Assembly: GCF_030053415.1 (NCBI RefSeq)
Contig: NZ_JASGBJ010000001.1
Coordinates: 992,001-1,056,000, forward strand
Direction: 5' to 3'
Length of the DNA: 64,000 nt
Origin: Marinobacter sp. CHS3-4
Lineage (GTDB): Bacteria > Pseudomonadota > Gammaproteobacteria > Pseudomonadales > Oleiphilaceae
Part shown: one piece after another, positions 25,298 to 35,340 of the stretch
Numbering within the stretch: position 1 is the first letter of the stretch
How the letters are laid out: every line of letters starts with the position of its first letter
The notes under the pieces: generated by a model
Database searches by the model: none
Told to the model about the DNA's origin: nothing
Seen by the model: only the letters and a program-made list of their open reading frames with translations
Position numbers and translations under genes: made by a program

Positions 25298-27220
25298 CTA
25301 CTGAGATTTCCGAACACGCAGATACCATTCCGCCAGCAGGCGAACCTGTTTCTCCGTGTAGCCTCGATCGACCATGCGCTCGACGAACTGCTTGTGCTTG
25401 TTCTGATCCTCCTGGCTGGCCTTCGGATTGAAGGAGATGACCGGTAGCAGGTCCTCGGTGTTAGAGAACATCTTCTTCTCGATCACGCTGCGTAGCTTTT
25501 CATAGCTGAGCCAGGACGGGTTCTTGCCCTGGTTGTTCGCCCTTGCCCGCAGCACGAAGTTGACCACCTCGTTGCGGAAATCTTTCGGGTTGCTGATGCC
25601 TGCAGGCTTCTCGATCTTCTCCAGTTCGTCGTTAATGGACGAACGGTCCAGGATTTCGCCGGTTTCCGGATCCCGGTATTCCTGATCCTGAATCCAGAAG
25701 TCGGCATAGGTTACATAGCGGTCGAACAGGTTCTGGCCGTATTCGCTGTAGCTCTCCAGATAGGCGGTCTGGATTTCCTTGCCGATGAATTCCACGTAGT
25801 GAGGCGCCAGGAATTCCTTGATGAATCGCAGATAACGGTCCTGGGTTTCTGCCTGGAACTGCTCTTGCTCGATCTGTTTCTCCAGCACGTACAGCAAGTG
25901 AACCGGGTTGGCGGCCACTTCCGTGGTGTCAAAGTTGAACACCTTCGACAGAATCTTGAAGGCAAAGCGAGTGGACAACCCGTCCATGCCTTCCATCACG
26001 CCCGCCGAATCCCGATATTCCTGGATCGACTTGGCCTTGGGATCGGTGTCCTTGATGTTCTGGCCGTCATAGACCCGCATCTTTGAGAAGATGCTGGAGT
26101 TTTCCGGCTCCTTGATGCGCGACAGAATCGAGAACTGCGCCAGCATGTCCAGGGTGTCCGGTGCGCAGGGGGCGCCGGACAGGGAACTGTCCCGCAGCAG
26201 CTTGCGGTAGATGTCGATTTCCTCGGTTACCCGCAGGCAATAAGGCACCTTGACGATGTACACTCGGTCGAGGAATGCCTCGTTGTGTTTGTTGTTGCGG
26301 AAGGTCTGCCATTCCGACTCGTTGGAGTGGGCCAGGATGATGCCGTCGAACGGGACCGATCCCATGCCTTCGGTGGTGTTGTAGTTGCCTTCCTGAGTTG
26401 CCGTCAGCAGTGGGTGCAGGACCTTGATGGGGGCCTTGAACATCTCCACAAATTCCATCAGGCCCTGATTGGCCTTGCACAGACCGCCGCTGAAGCTATA
26501 AGCGTCCGGATCGTCCTGAGAGAAGTCCTCAAGCATGCGGATGTTGACCTTGCCCACCAGCGCCGAAATGTCCTGGTTGTTGTCATCGCCCGGCTCGGTT
26601 TTGGACACGCCGATCTGGTCCAGCACCGACGGGTACATCTTCACGACTTTGAACTGGCTGATGTCCCCGCCAAACTCGTGCAGACGCTTGACCGCCCAGG
26701 GCGACATGATCGACTTGAGGTAACGGGGTGGGATACCGTATTCCTCTTGCAGGATCTGCGCGTCTTCGGCCGGATCGAACAGGCCCAGCGGTGATTCGTT
26801 CACCGGCGAGCCCTTGATGGCGTAAAAGGGCACCTTCTGCATCAGTTGTTTGAGTTTCTCGGCCAGTGAGGACTTACCACCACCGACGGGGCCCAGCAGG
26901 TAAAGGATCTGTTTCTTCTCTTCCAGGCCCTGAGCGGCGTGGCGGAAGAACGACACGATGTTCTCCACGGCATCTTCCATGCCGTAGAACTCGGAGAATT
27001 CGGGATAGCGTTTGATGACTTTGTTGGAAAAGATGCGCGATAGGCGGGCATCGCGGGATGTATCAACCAGCTCTGGCTCGCCAATGGCTAGCAGCATCCG
27101 CTCGGCTGCTGTGGCGTAAGCCGTTGGGTCCTTTTTGCAGATCTCCAGGTATTCCTCAAGAGTGTATTCTTCCTCCTGAGTGGCTTCATACCGGTCTTTG
27201 AAGTGCTGCATAATGCTCAT
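25298..27220 (-). CDS. prkA: PrkA family serine protein kinase / AAA+ ATPase (YeaG)
   Basis: 640-residue PrkA protein. An AAA+ core carries the Walker A motif GPVGGGKSS near residue 110, and the C-terminal PrkA domain contains the kinase-like region (RYLRFIKEFLAPHYVEFIGKEIQ). E. coli YeaG and Bacillus PrkA are linked to nutrient stress adaptation, and recent views assign protease activity to the AAA+ part. ATG at 27220 follows GAGGGG; an upstream Met 19 codons earlier is not favoured. It heads the prkA-yeaH-spoVR operon, with 40 bases to yeaH. The 232-base leader (27221-27452) holds the promoter but no recognised motif. Confidence 0.95.
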   Translation of the reverse strand: MSIMQHFKDRYEATQEEEYTLEEYLEICKKDPTAYATAAERMLLAIGEPELVDTSRDARLSRIFSNKVIKRYPEFSEFYGMEDAVENIVSFFRHAAQGLEEKKQILYLLGPVGGGKSSLAEKLKQLMQKVPFYAIKGSPVNESPLGLFDPAEDAQILQEEYGIPPRYLKSIMSPWAVKRLHEFGGDISQFKVVKMYPSVLDQIGVSKTEPGDDNNQDISALVGKVNIRMLEDFSQDDPDAYSFSGGLCKANQGLMEFVEMFKAPIKVLHPLLTATQEGNYNTTEGMGSVPFDGIILAHSNESEWQTFRNNKHNEAFLDRVYIVKVPYCLRVTEEIDIYRKLLRDSSLSGAPCAPDTLDMLAQFSILSRIKEPENSSIFSKMRVYDGQNIKDTDPKAKSIQEYRDSAGVMEGMDGLSTRFAFKILSKVFNFDTTEVAANPVHLLYVLEKQIEQEQFQAETQDRYLRFIKEFLAPHYVEFIGKEIQTAYLESYSEYGQNLFDRYVTYADFWIQDQEYRDPETGEILDRSSINDELEKIEKPAGISNPKDFRNEVVNFVLRARANNQGKNPSWLSYEKLRSVIEKKMFSNTEDLLPVISFNPKASQEDQNKHKQFVERMVDRGYTEKQVRLLAEWYLRVRKSQ

Positions 27221-27452
27221 ATATGGCCCCTCGATTGTGCTCCTGCCTGTTTCAAGACAGCTTTTTAGTTCACGCAACTTCCCCGTCTGCTGTTGGCTCC
27301 ATCCTTCCGGACGGTGGTTATGGTTATGAGTGAAATGATAGGGAGTGCCCGGAGCAAAAACATCATCATTAATTGCCGCCGGGTTATTTTGAGCTTAGTC
27401 CAACCTCAAGACCTTTGACAGACCTAACAAGGTTAAGGTTCATTAAATTATG

Positions 27453-28106
27453 TTACCGCTTGGTCAGCCGGAAGACGCTCTCGCTGGCGCCGTTTAGCCC
27501 CTTGCGTTTGGCGAAAGGGTGATCCCTGGCCAGGGTCTGGGTATGGACGTGTTCTATCTCATAGTCATCTTCATACAACGCTCGGACTTCCTCGTCACTG
27601 ACGTTAAACGGCGGCGCCGTGGGAGAACCCTCGAAATCCAATGTGATCAGTAAAATCTGGGTTTGATCCGGGGTAACGGCGGTCAGGTGCTCAACATACT
27701 TCGGTCGCATGTCCGGTGGCAGGGCAATCAGTGCGGCCCGGTCATACACCAGCCTGACGTGTGACACGTCCGTCGGTACCAGCTGGAAAAAATCGCCGTT
27801 CCAGATTTCCAGGTCGTCGTGCCGGAAGATCGTGAACGGCTCGCCGGGTTTGACCATGGCTTTTTCATCGCCTTCTTCGAAAAAGTCTTTACAGGCGATC
27901 TCGCTGAGTTCCACGCCGATGATCGGATGCCCCCGGTCATGAAGCCACCACAGATCATGCGCCTTGCCGCACAGCGGAACGAGTACGGTGCCGGTTCTAT
28001 TTTCCGCCAGTTCTGGCCAGTGTTGATGCAGGTATTGGTTCACCGTGCCCTCGTGGAACCCAATTTCATTGTTGGCCCACCGGCGGTGCCAGAATTCATG
28101 TTCCAT
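27453..28106 (-). CDS. tpm: Thiopurine S-methyltransferase
   Basis: 217-residue SAM-dependent methyltransferase of the bacterial TPMT family, associated with methylation and detoxification of thiopurines, selenium and tellurium oxyanions. N-terminal EFWHRRWANNEIGFHEG and the SAM loop VLVPLCGKAHDLWWL are diagnostic. AAGGAG precedes the ATG. It stands alone, 232 bases before prkA on the same strand and divergent from the hydroxyacid dehydrogenase. Confidence 0.95.
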   Translation of the reverse strand: MEHEFWHRRWANNEIGFHEGTVNQYLHQHWPELAENRTGTVLVPLCGKAHDLWWLHDRGHPIIGVELSEIACKDFFEEGDEKAMVKPGEPFTIFRHDDLEIWNGDFFQLVPTDVSHVRLVYDRAALIALPPDMRPKYVEHLTAVTPDQTQILLITLDFEGSPTAPPFNVSDEEVRALYEDDYEIEHVHTQTLARDHPFAKRKGLNGASESVFRLTKR

Positions 28107-28183
28107 GTACCTTCTCCTTTTCGCCTATTGGAGGTTATCTTGAGTCTAACTTACTCTTGAATCCTGGTCGTATGGAGGTGCCA

Positions 28184-29119
28184 ATGAAAGCCGTGTTTCT
28201 GGATGCCGATACTCTTGGCGAGGATGTGGACCTGTCACCCATTGAATCGGTGACCGGCAAACTGACCATGTACCCCAAAACACAGCCGGATCAGGTGATT
28301 GAACGCATAAAGGGGTTCGACACGGTGATCGTCAATAAGGTTGTCTTGAAGAGGGAGCATTTCGACGCCTGCCCTGAGCTTGAAACCATTGCGGTCGTGG
28401 CCACCGGCCTGAATAACATCGATCAGCCGGCGGCAAAAGATCATGGTGTCCGGGTGATGAACGTGACCAACTATGGTCGCTCTACCGTCGCACAGCATAC
28501 CCTGGCACTGATTCTCGCCCTGGCTACGCGTCTGCTGGATTACGACCGCGACGTTCGGGCCGGCCGTTGGGCAGAAAGCGACATGTTTTGCCTGATGGAT
28601 CATCCGATCATGGAGCTGGAAGGCCGTACCCTGGGCGTTGTTGGTTATGGCGATCTGGGGCAGGGGGTGGTGGAACGCGCCAAGGCCTTTGGAATGAACA
28701 TCCTGCTTGGTGCCCGACCGGGCCAGGCCGCTGGTGAAGTGGATGGTTACTGCCGAGTTCCAATCGATGAGCTGCTGCCACAAGTGGACGTGCTGTCGCT
28801 TCACTGTTTGCTTACGGACGACACCCGAAACATGATCGGCGCCCGGGAGCTGGCAATGATGAAAAAAGACGCCCTGCTGATCAACACCAGCCGCGGCGGC
28901 CTGGTCGATGAACAAGCGTTGGCAGATGCCTTGCGGGCTGGGACGATTGGCGGTGCCGGATTTGACGTGTTGACTGAAGAGCCGCCGCGAAACGGCAATC
29001 CGTTACTGGCAGACGACATTCCGAATCTGATCGTAACGCCGCATTCGGCCTGGGCGAGCAGAGAGGCACGGCAGCGGATTGTCGACATCACCGCGCGCAA
29101 CCTTTCAGGGGCCGAATAG
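28184..29119 (+). CDS. D-2-hydroxyacid dehydrogenase (glycerate/hydroxypyruvate type)
   Basis: 311-residue NAD(P)-dependent dehydrogenase. The NAD-binding motif is GRTLGVVGYGDLGQGV; the catalytic Arg-Glu-His set lies near 236 (TSRGG), 264 (LTEEPP) and 286 (TPHSAW). The sequence is closest in appearance to glycerate dehydrogenase HprA, interconverting hydroxypyruvate and D-glycerate, but substrate is not certain. ATG at 28184 is set by GGAGG upstream and by the start of the fold (MKAVFLDADTLG). Confidence 0.88.
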   Translation: MKAVFLDADTLGEDVDLSPIESVTGKLTMYPKTQPDQVIERIKGFDTVIVNKVVLKREHFDACPELETIAVVATGLNNIDQPAAKDHGVRVMNVTNYGRSTVAQHTLALILALATRLLDYDRDVRAGRWAESDMFCLMDHPIMELEGRTLGVVGYGDLGQGVVERAKAFGMNILLGARPGQAAGEVDGYCRVPIDELLPQVDVLSLHCLLTDDTRNMIGARELAMMKKDALLINTSRGGLVDEQALADALRAGTIGGAGFDVLTEEPPRNGNPLLADDIPNLIVTPHSAWASREARQRIVDITARNLSGAE

Positions 29120-29215
29120 TCTGTCCCTAGTAAAAGCCACACAATGCGCCATACTTTGTGGTGATTTGGTATCTGACTGATAATCTGTACAAAACTCCGG
29201 CAAACAGGACCTTGT

Positions 29216-30556
29216 GTGGCTTCACTCCAACTAAAAGACAGGCTTCAGGCGGCTGAAACCTGGATTCTGGCCAATCCCAATCCACCGCAAAGCTGGCCAT
29301 GGACCTGGCTCTATAACTCCGGTCGAACGGCCTACGCGCTCGCCCGCGATGCTGTGAGCGGCCACCTGGCATTGCATGCCATGAGTCTGGTGTATACCAC
29401 CCTGCTGAGCATTGTGCCCTTGCTGGCACTGAGTTTTTCCGTGCTTAAGGCCTTGGGCGTGCATCAACGTATGGAGCCGTTGCTGTATCAGTTTTTCGAG
29501 CCCATGGGGCCGCAGGGCGTTCAGTTGGCAGAGCAGATTCTTGGATTTGTGGACAACATGAAGGTGGGTGTGCTCGGCTCTGTAGGTCTTGCTTTGCTGG
29601 TCTATACGGTTATTTCTCTGGTTCAGAAAATCGAGCGTTCGTTCAACATGATCTGGCGGGTGCCGGACATGCGTTCCATGGCCCAGCGTTTCAGCAATTA
29701 CCTGAGCGTGATCATGGTAGGTCCGCTGCTGATGGTGTCAGCCATTGGTGTAACTGCCACCATTTTCTCGTCGACTGCGGTCCAGACGTTGATGGAAATC
29801 GAACCGCTCGGCTCCATTATCCTGTTTGTCAGCAAGTTCACACCGTTCCTGCTGGTGGTTGGGGCTTTCACGTTCGTTTATGTGTTCATTCCAAACACTC
29901 GGGTAAAAGTAAAATACGCCTTCATAGGCGGGCTGATTGCGGGCATATCCTGGCAGGCTGGCGGCATGCTTTTCGCCTCGTTTGTGGCTGGCTCCGCCAA
30001 ATACGCGGCCATCTATTCCAGTTTTGCCATCGGTATCATTCTGCTGATCTGGGTCTATCTCAACTGGATGATCCTGCTATTAGGTTCCAGTATCGCATTC
30101 TATCTCCAGAATCCCGGATCTGTGGCCAAACGGCACAAAGTCAGGCTGTCACCAGAGCTGCTGGAGAAAACAGGACTGGCATTGATGTGGCTGGTGGCTC
30201 GGCCGTTTCACAACGGTAAACCTGCACCACAGCAAGAGGATGTTGAAACGCAGCTGCGAGTTCCGGGCGAAGTGACTCGAAAGTTGAGTGACAAACTCAT
30301 CCGTGCCGGATTGATAACCCTGGCAGGCCGAAACGGTGATTGCCTGGTGCCGGGTTGTTCGCTGGACAAAATTACGGTTGGCCAGGTTCTTGACGCAATT
30401 CGCGCCGACGAAGACCGGGTCGTGGATCGGCTTCCCTACAACCTTCCCGCTGGTCTGCTTGCCAGGAACGCAAAAGATGAGGGCCTCACGTTCGCACAGT
30501 TGCTTGACGACCAGTCTTCCGGAATCGACTGCCGCCGAGGCGAAGCGCAGCTCTGA
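29216..30556 (+). CDS. YihY/BrkB family inner-membrane protein (UPF0761)
   Basis: 446-residue membrane protein. About six hydrophobic helices occupy residues 45-300 (family stretches LHAMSLVYTTLLSIVPLLALSF and AIYSSFAIGIILLIWVYLNWMILLLGSSIAFYLQ). The C-terminal 130 residues are soluble and include a winged-helix-like part (VPGEVTRKLSDKLIRAGLI). The GTG start has AGGA seven bases upstream. The family was once misannotated as RNase BN; its role remains unclear. Confidence 0.9.
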   Translation: MASLQLKDRLQAAETWILANPNPPQSWPWTWLYNSGRTAYALARDAVSGHLALHAMSLVYTTLLSIVPLLALSFSVLKALGVHQRMEPLLYQFFEPMGPQGVQLAEQILGFVDNMKVGVLGSVGLALLVYTVISLVQKIERSFNMIWRVPDMRSMAQRFSNYLSVIMVGPLLMVSAIGVTATIFSSTAVQTLMEIEPLGSIILFVSKFTPFLLVVGAFTFVYVFIPNTRVKVKYAFIGGLIAGISWQAGGMLFASFVAGSAKYAAIYSSFAIGIILLIWVYLNWMILLLGSSIAFYLQNPGSVAKRHKVRLSPELLEKTGLALMWLVARPFHNGKPAPQQEDVETQLRVPGEVTRKLSDKLIRAGLITLAGRNGDCLVPGCSLDKITVGQVLDAIRADEDRVVDRLPYNLPAGLLARNAKDEGLTFAQLLDDQSSGIDCRRGEAQL

Positions 30557-30561
30557 GGTTT

Positions 30562-31602
30562 TCAGGCTCGTGACCGGGCGCCGGCGTCCAGTGAGTCCAG
30601 AATGGCTAGACGGATACGAGTGTACTTCTCGTGGGAAATGTAAATCAGTTTGAGAACATCTTCCTCGCTCATATTGCGCTGATGCGCGTGTCTCAGCACC
30701 TCACGAGTGCCAATAATGATGCCATCATTGAGGGGCGAATGACTGGTGTTAGGGGTCGGTCTTTCGGCCTCCAGCAGCTTGGCGTGATAAGACGGCGAGA
30801 GTTTCCATTCATTGGCCAGTACCTGAGCGGTAGCCCACTGATAGCGTGACAATGCCTGGTGGATCAGGCCGGGCTGTGGCTCAGAAAAGTTTGGATGCGT
30901 GCGGGCGATTCGCACCAGTTCTCGGCGCAGGGTGATGTACGAGAGTGCAGGCAGTAATCCTGCCATAAAGAAGACACTGCCGTCCCGACCTTTGAGGTTT
31001 GCAACGAGCTCTGCGGCTTTGGCGCAGGTCAGGCCCCACCGCCATACCCTCTGGGCAAACAGAGCTTCCCGACTGTTACGGGCCGCCATCATGGGCCGCA
31101 TCACGGCTGCGGAGATCACATTGCGAATGCCATTGAGCCCCAAAATGAATACCGCCTGATCCACTGATTCGATGGGGCGGTCTCCAGGATGGAATAAAGG
31201 ACTGTTGGCTACGTGCAGCAGTTGATCCGTCAATGCCGGGTCACTAAGAATAATTTTGGTCAATGCTTTGCGGTCGGTCTTTTCGTCGGAGAGCGCCCTG
31301 GTGAGCATGGGGAGCGTCATAGGTTGACGGGGTAATTCTTCCAGCGACTGGCGATCAATACGGTCGTCCAGAGCGTCCAGTATGGCCTGGCTTTCGCTGT
31401 CGGGTTCTTTTAATAGCGCGGACGGCGTGGTGTCCAGCAACCAGCAGAAAAGGTGCTGTTCCAGCTGATGCATTTTTACATGCTCACCGGGGTCTTCCTC
31501 GTGGGGAGCGCGTGCTGGATTAAGCAGCCGAGGGTTGCTTGTAACTCTGGCCGAACTGGCCGGCGCAAAAAACGCCGAAATCCAGGATAAAAAGCCTGGC
31601 AT
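30562..31602 (-). CDS. HDOD-domain protein
   Basis: 346-residue protein with an HDOD domain over about 85-290 (ILSDPALTDQLLHVANSPLF; AVFILGLNGIRNVISAAVMRP). HDOD proteins are regulatory relatives of HD hydrolases that usually lack the catalytic pair and act in signalling, often with cyclic di-GMP or two-component systems. No receiver or output domain is attached. The N-terminal 60 residues are low in conservation. It starts at an ATG after a CGGAGG site, 114 bases downstream of the DUF445 gene. Confidence 0.87.
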   Translation of the reverse strand: MPGFLSWISAFFAPASSARVTSNPRLLNPARAPHEEDPGEHVKMHQLEQHLFCWLLDTTPSALLKEPDSESQAILDALDDRIDRQSLEELPRQPMTLPMLTRALSDEKTDRKALTKIILSDPALTDQLLHVANSPLFHPGDRPIESVDQAVFILGLNGIRNVISAAVMRPMMAARNSREALFAQRVWRWGLTCAKAAELVANLKGRDGSVFFMAGLLPALSYITLRRELVRIARTHPNFSEPQPGLIHQALSRYQWATAQVLANEWKLSPSYHAKLLEAERPTPNTSHSPLNDGIIIGTREVLRHAHQRNMSEEDVLKLIYISHEKYTRIRLAILDSLDAGARSRA

Positions 31603-31716
31603 CCTTTGCCTCCGGAGAAATAATGGTGGTCCGGGAACACTGTCTTCCCTGATTCCTGATTATAGAGCGTGACATGAGTAATGCCATACCGCAGGGCTAT
31701 ACAGAGGGGCGTCGGG

Positions 31717-32946
31717 TCAGAAAATGGACCCGCCGAAAACAAAAACAAGCTGGCCGACACCGGCAGCAAAACCCAAAAAGGCGCCGACTAGAATCAGTTT
31801 GATCTCATCTTCCTGGAAGCAGGGCCTTAGCAGGTCCTGAAATTCTTCAGAGGACAGCGCGATCATGCGCTCTACCATAATGGATTCCACGGCCCTGGCG
31901 CGATCGGTCTCAAACACCGGATTGTCAAAAGACGTGCGGGAGATCTCCAGCGCTTTCTGACCAACCTGATTCTTGAGGGTGGCAAAGCCTGTGGGTCCAA
32001 AAGCCACCTGGGTCAGGGCCTTGCCCATGCCTGCGGTTTCATCCACCAGTGGTTTGATGTGTTTTTTGACCATATTGCTGGCGCGATCACTCTTCGGGCC
32101 TTCCAGGATGGCGTTAATGATGTTGCCCACGGTCAGGATTTCATGGGTGACGATGTGGCAGAAGGATTCGGCCACTTCGGGCTGGCGCTTCAGGAACAGA
32201 CCCTGGAACCGAACCGGGCCGACTTTCTTTTCATGTAAAGGACGAAAGATAACGTTCAGGGCGATCCAGTTGGTGGCGTAGCCCACCAGCAAACCAAAGA
32301 ACGGCAGCACCCACCAGCTTTGATAGAAATACCAGACCGTCATCTGAATAAGGCCGAACAGAAAGCCGAAATACAGGCCGGAATTGATGATGAACCGGAA
32401 TTCTACTTCGCCACACTCCAGAAAGATGCGATTCAGCAAGCGCTTATCCTGGGCCAGTCGTTCGATAACCATGCCTTTGATGTCCAGCAGGTCTTCGATG
32501 TTGTCGGAAATATCGTCTACCAGGTTGTCGACCAGATGGGGTGTCGTCTTGCGCACGCGGTCGTAGACCATGCTGCGTGCAGAAGAGGGCAGGTTTTCCC
32601 AGAACGTGGGGTATTCGCGGACCATGAGTTCGTCCACGTACTCTTCTGTCCTTGGTTCCACGGTGCTAATGATGTGGGCAGCGAGCACTTTCGGGTCGAT
32701 CTGCTCAAAGATTTCCTGAACGGTACCAATCTTTGAGATAGTGGCATCAACGCTAATGGCCGCCATTTTGCGGGCCTTTGAAGGAATAATGCCTTGCCAG
32801 CCAAGCAGGGGCGGTTTGCCGATGAATTCCAGAGGGTAAAACGTCATTTTGATGGCCAGCCAGTTGGTGGTCCAGCCAATCAGGGCGGCAATGACGGGTA
32901 TGCTGGCGTACTGCCAGAATTCAGGGGTGCTAAGCAGGCTTGTCAT
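31717..32946 (-). CDS. DUF445 family membrane protein
   Basis: 409-residue DUF445 (YheB-like) protein with hydrophobic segments near both ends of the soluble core (IPVIAALIGWTTNWLAIKMTF; WWVLPFFGLLVGYATNWIALNVIF; LILVGAFLGFAAGVGQLVFVFG). The repeated GWTTNWLAIKM / GYATNWIALNV pattern is typical of the family. Function unknown; likely an inner-membrane protein with a long cytoplasmic or periplasmic helical part. Confidence 0.9.
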   Translation of the reverse strand: MTSLLSTPEFWQYASIPVIAALIGWTTNWLAIKMTFYPLEFIGKPPLLGWQGIIPSKARKMAAISVDATISKIGTVQEIFEQIDPKVLAAHIISTVEPRTEEYVDELMVREYPTFWENLPSSARSMVYDRVRKTTPHLVDNLVDDISDNIEDLLDIKGMVIERLAQDKRLLNRIFLECGEVEFRFIINSGLYFGFLFGLIQMTVWYFYQSWWVLPFFGLLVGYATNWIALNVIFRPLHEKKVGPVRFQGLFLKRQPEVAESFCHIVTHEILTVGNIINAILEGPKSDRASNMVKKHIKPLVDETAGMGKALTQVAFGPTGFATLKNQVGQKALEISRTSFDNPVFETDRARAVESIMVERMIALSSEEFQDLLRPCFQEDEIKLILVGAFLGFAAGVGQLVFVFGGSIF

Positions 32947-33060
32947 CCGTTTTTCGCTTTTAATTCTTTGGAGTTGGCTCGATCAGCGATCATGTTGGCA
33001 GGGGGGGCTTCTGTCAATGACTCCCGTGCCAGCTTGAGACGGCAGTACGGTTGCGGTTGG

Positions 33061-33795
33061 TCAGGTTCCGAAATCGCCCCATAACCACTGGCAAAGCGCG
33101 ACGGCTGCAACCGGTGCCGTTTCCGTCCTGAGAACTCTTGGCCCCAGCGCAACCGGCAGAAAGCCGGCCGCTTCAGCAGAGGCAATCTCTTCCGGGTTGA
33201 GGCCGCCCTCCGGGCCTACCATCAGCGCGATTCGGGCAGGTTTCTCCAGAGAGTTCAGGGATTGTTCGGTTCGATGGTGCAGCACCAGCCGCAGGTCGCA
33301 ATCTTCGGTGTGCCTGAACCAATCGGGCAGGCTCATGACCGGCAGGATCTCCGGCACTCTGGCGCGCCCGCACTGCTCGGCGGCGCTGATGGCCACCTGC
33401 TGCCAGTGGCGCAGCCGTTTTTCTTCCCGGTCGCCTTTGAGTTTAACGTCGCAACGCTCGGTCGACAGGGGCACGATGCGGGTAACGCCCATTTCCACGG
33501 CTTTCTGCACGGCGTAGTCCATGCGGTCGCCTTTAGACAGAGTTTGGCCCAGCACGATCTCCAGGCCGGACTCGGTCATATTTGGCCGCGCTTCCTCAAC
33601 GTTCACTTCGACGTGTTTTTTGCCAGCTTCGGTGATGGTGGCGCTGTAATCCTGGCCGTCACCATTGAACAAAAGCAGAGATTGGCCGGGCTGCATGCGC
33701 AAAACACGACCAACATGCTGGGCTGCGTTGTCGTCCAGCTGGCATCGCCGCCCGGCGTTCAGGGGTGAGTCGGTGAAGATCCGGGGAATGCGCAT
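33061..33795 (-). CDS. rsmE: 16S rRNA (uracil(1498)-N(3))-methyltransferase RsmE
   Basis: 244-residue SPOUT methyltransferase that modifies U1498 of 16S rRNA. The N-terminal PUA-like domain (HVGRVLRMQPGQSLLLFNGDG) is followed by the trefoil-knot domain with LMVGPEGGLNPEEI and LGPRVLRTETA, which bind SAM. It lies seven bases downstream of bioA on the same strand, so the two are co-transcribed. Confidence 0.96.
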   Translation of the reverse strand: MRIPRIFTDSPLNAGRRCQLDDNAAQHVGRVLRMQPGQSLLLFNGDGQDYSATITEAGKKHVEVNVEEARPNMTESGLEIVLGQTLSKGDRMDYAVQKAVEMGVTRIVPLSTERCDVKLKGDREEKRLRHWQQVAISAAEQCGRARVPEILPVMSLPDWFRHTEDCDLRLVLHHRTEQSLNSLEKPARIALMVGPEGGLNPEEIASAEAAGFLPVALGPRVLRTETAPVAAVALCQWLWGDFGT

Positions 33796-33802
33796 GGGCG
33801 TG

Positions 33803-35152
33803 TCAGTCCCGTACAGCGATGTCGATGCCTTCGGTCACCACTTGCCCGAGATGGCGAATTTGTTCCTCGGTGATGACGTAAGGCGGCATGAAATAGCTGA
33901 CGTTGCCCAATGGTCGGAGCAACGCTTCGCGGGTGAGGGCGTGTTTGAACACGCGCATGCCACGGCGTTCTGCGAACGGGAAAGGCTCTTTGGTGGCTTT
34001 GTTCCTGACCATTTCAATGGCCAGCGTCATCCCACACTGGCGGACATCGCCGACGTTGGGGTGGTCGACCAGATGAGCCACGGACTCGCCCATCACCTGG
34101 CTCAGCCTCTTGTTGTTTTCAATCACGTTGTCGTCGCGGAAGATATCCAGGGTGGCCAGTGCCACGGCGCAGCCTATCGGGTTGCCGGTGTAGCTGTGGG
34201 AGTGCAGGAAGGCCTTGAGCGTCTCGTAGTCGTCGTAGAAGGCGTCATAGACGTCGTCGGTGGTGACCACTACAGACAGCGGCAGGTAGCCGGCCGTGAG
34301 TCCCTTGGACAGGCACATGAAATCCGGGCTGATATTGGACTGTTCAGAGGCGAACAAGGTGCCGGTGCGGCCAAAGCCCACGGCGATTTCGTCAGCGATC
34401 AGATGCACGCCATAACGATCACAGGCTTCACGCAGCTTGGTGTGGTAGATCGGGTGATGCATCCGCATGCCGCCGGCGCACTGGATCAGGGGCTCTGTCA
34501 CTACGGCACAGATTTCATCGTGCTTATCGGCCAAGATCCTTTCCATGACCTCGAACTGCCTCAGGGCATAGTCTTCGTCCGTTTCGCCGGGCTCCTTGTT
34601 ATAGGCATCTGGCGAGGGGGCAGTGATGACTTCCATGAGCAGTGGCGCGTAGGTGTCTTTATAGAGCGGCACATCCCCCAGTGCCAGCGCTCCCAGGGTT
34701 TCACCATGGTAGCTGTTGCTCAGGTTCACGAAGTTTTTCTTGCTCGGCTTACCGTGGTTTTTCCAGTAGTGGTAGCTCATCTTCAAGGCACACTCGACAG
34801 CTGAAGAGCCGTTGTCCGCGTAAAAGCATTTGGACAGGCCGTCCGGCGTAACCTGAATCAGGCGCTCAGACAGATTCACCACGGGTTCGTGGGTGAAACC
34901 CGCCATAATCACGTGTTCCAGTTCGCCAATCTGTTTCTGGATGGCGTCATTGATGCGGGGATTGGCGTGGCCGAACAGGTTCACCCACCAGGAACTGACC
35001 GCATCGATGTACCGGTTGCCGTCGAAATCTTCCAGCCAGACGCCGCTGCCGCGCTTAACGGGTACCGGCCCCAAGGTTTCGTAATCCTTCATCTGGGTGC
35101 AGGGGTGCCAGACGGATTTGATATCGCGTGCGATGAGATCGGCGTTGCGCAT
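33803..35152 (-). CDS. bioA: Adenosylmethionine-8-amino-7-oxononanoate aminotransferase
   Basis: 449-residue PLP enzyme of biotin synthesis that transfers the amino group from SAM to KAPA, giving DAPA. The PLP lysine sits in LSKGLTAGYLPL; other family landmarks are SSWWVNLFGHANPRIN, NSYHGETLGAL, DEIAVGFGRTGTLFA and HSYTGNPIGCAVAL. A strong AGGAGG site precedes the ATG. The rest of the biotin operon is not in the window, and rsmE follows directly. Confidence 0.96.
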   Translation of the reverse strand: MRNADLIARDIKSVWHPCTQMKDYETLGPVPVKRGSGVWLEDFDGNRYIDAVSSWWVNLFGHANPRINDAIQKQIGELEHVIMAGFTHEPVVNLSERLIQVTPDGLSKCFYADNGSSAVECALKMSYHYWKNHGKPSKKNFVNLSNSYHGETLGALALGDVPLYKDTYAPLLMEVITAPSPDAYNKEPGETDEDYALRQFEVMERILADKHDEICAVVTEPLIQCAGGMRMHHPIYHTKLREACDRYGVHLIADEIAVGFGRTGTLFASEQSNISPDFMCLSKGLTAGYLPLSVVVTTDDVYDAFYDDYETLKAFLHSHSYTGNPIGCAVALATLDIFRDDNVIENNKRLSQVMGESVAHLVDHPNVGDVRQCGMTLAIEMVRNKATKEPFPFAERRGMRVFKHALTREALLRPLGNVSYFMPPYVITEEQIRHLGQVVTEGIDIAVRD

Positions 35153-35340
35153 CGTGTGCCTCCTCGAAATTCAGGACGCCAATGATACTGGTACGTAGGT
35201 GCCTGTCGCCAGTGTTGACGATGTTGCGGTATTCCCAGGCATTGCCATTCTGGCCAGTTTGCCGTTGAAAGATTGCCTCAGAGCCAATGTCGCAGATTCG
35301 CACCACAGCGAGAATGGCATAAGACAGACGGGAGGAAAGT

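Noticed and set aside
27361..27452. AAGGTT/AACCT repeats between tpm and prkA as an operator or terminator
   Set aside because: The repeats are short, irregular and lack a consistent symmetry.
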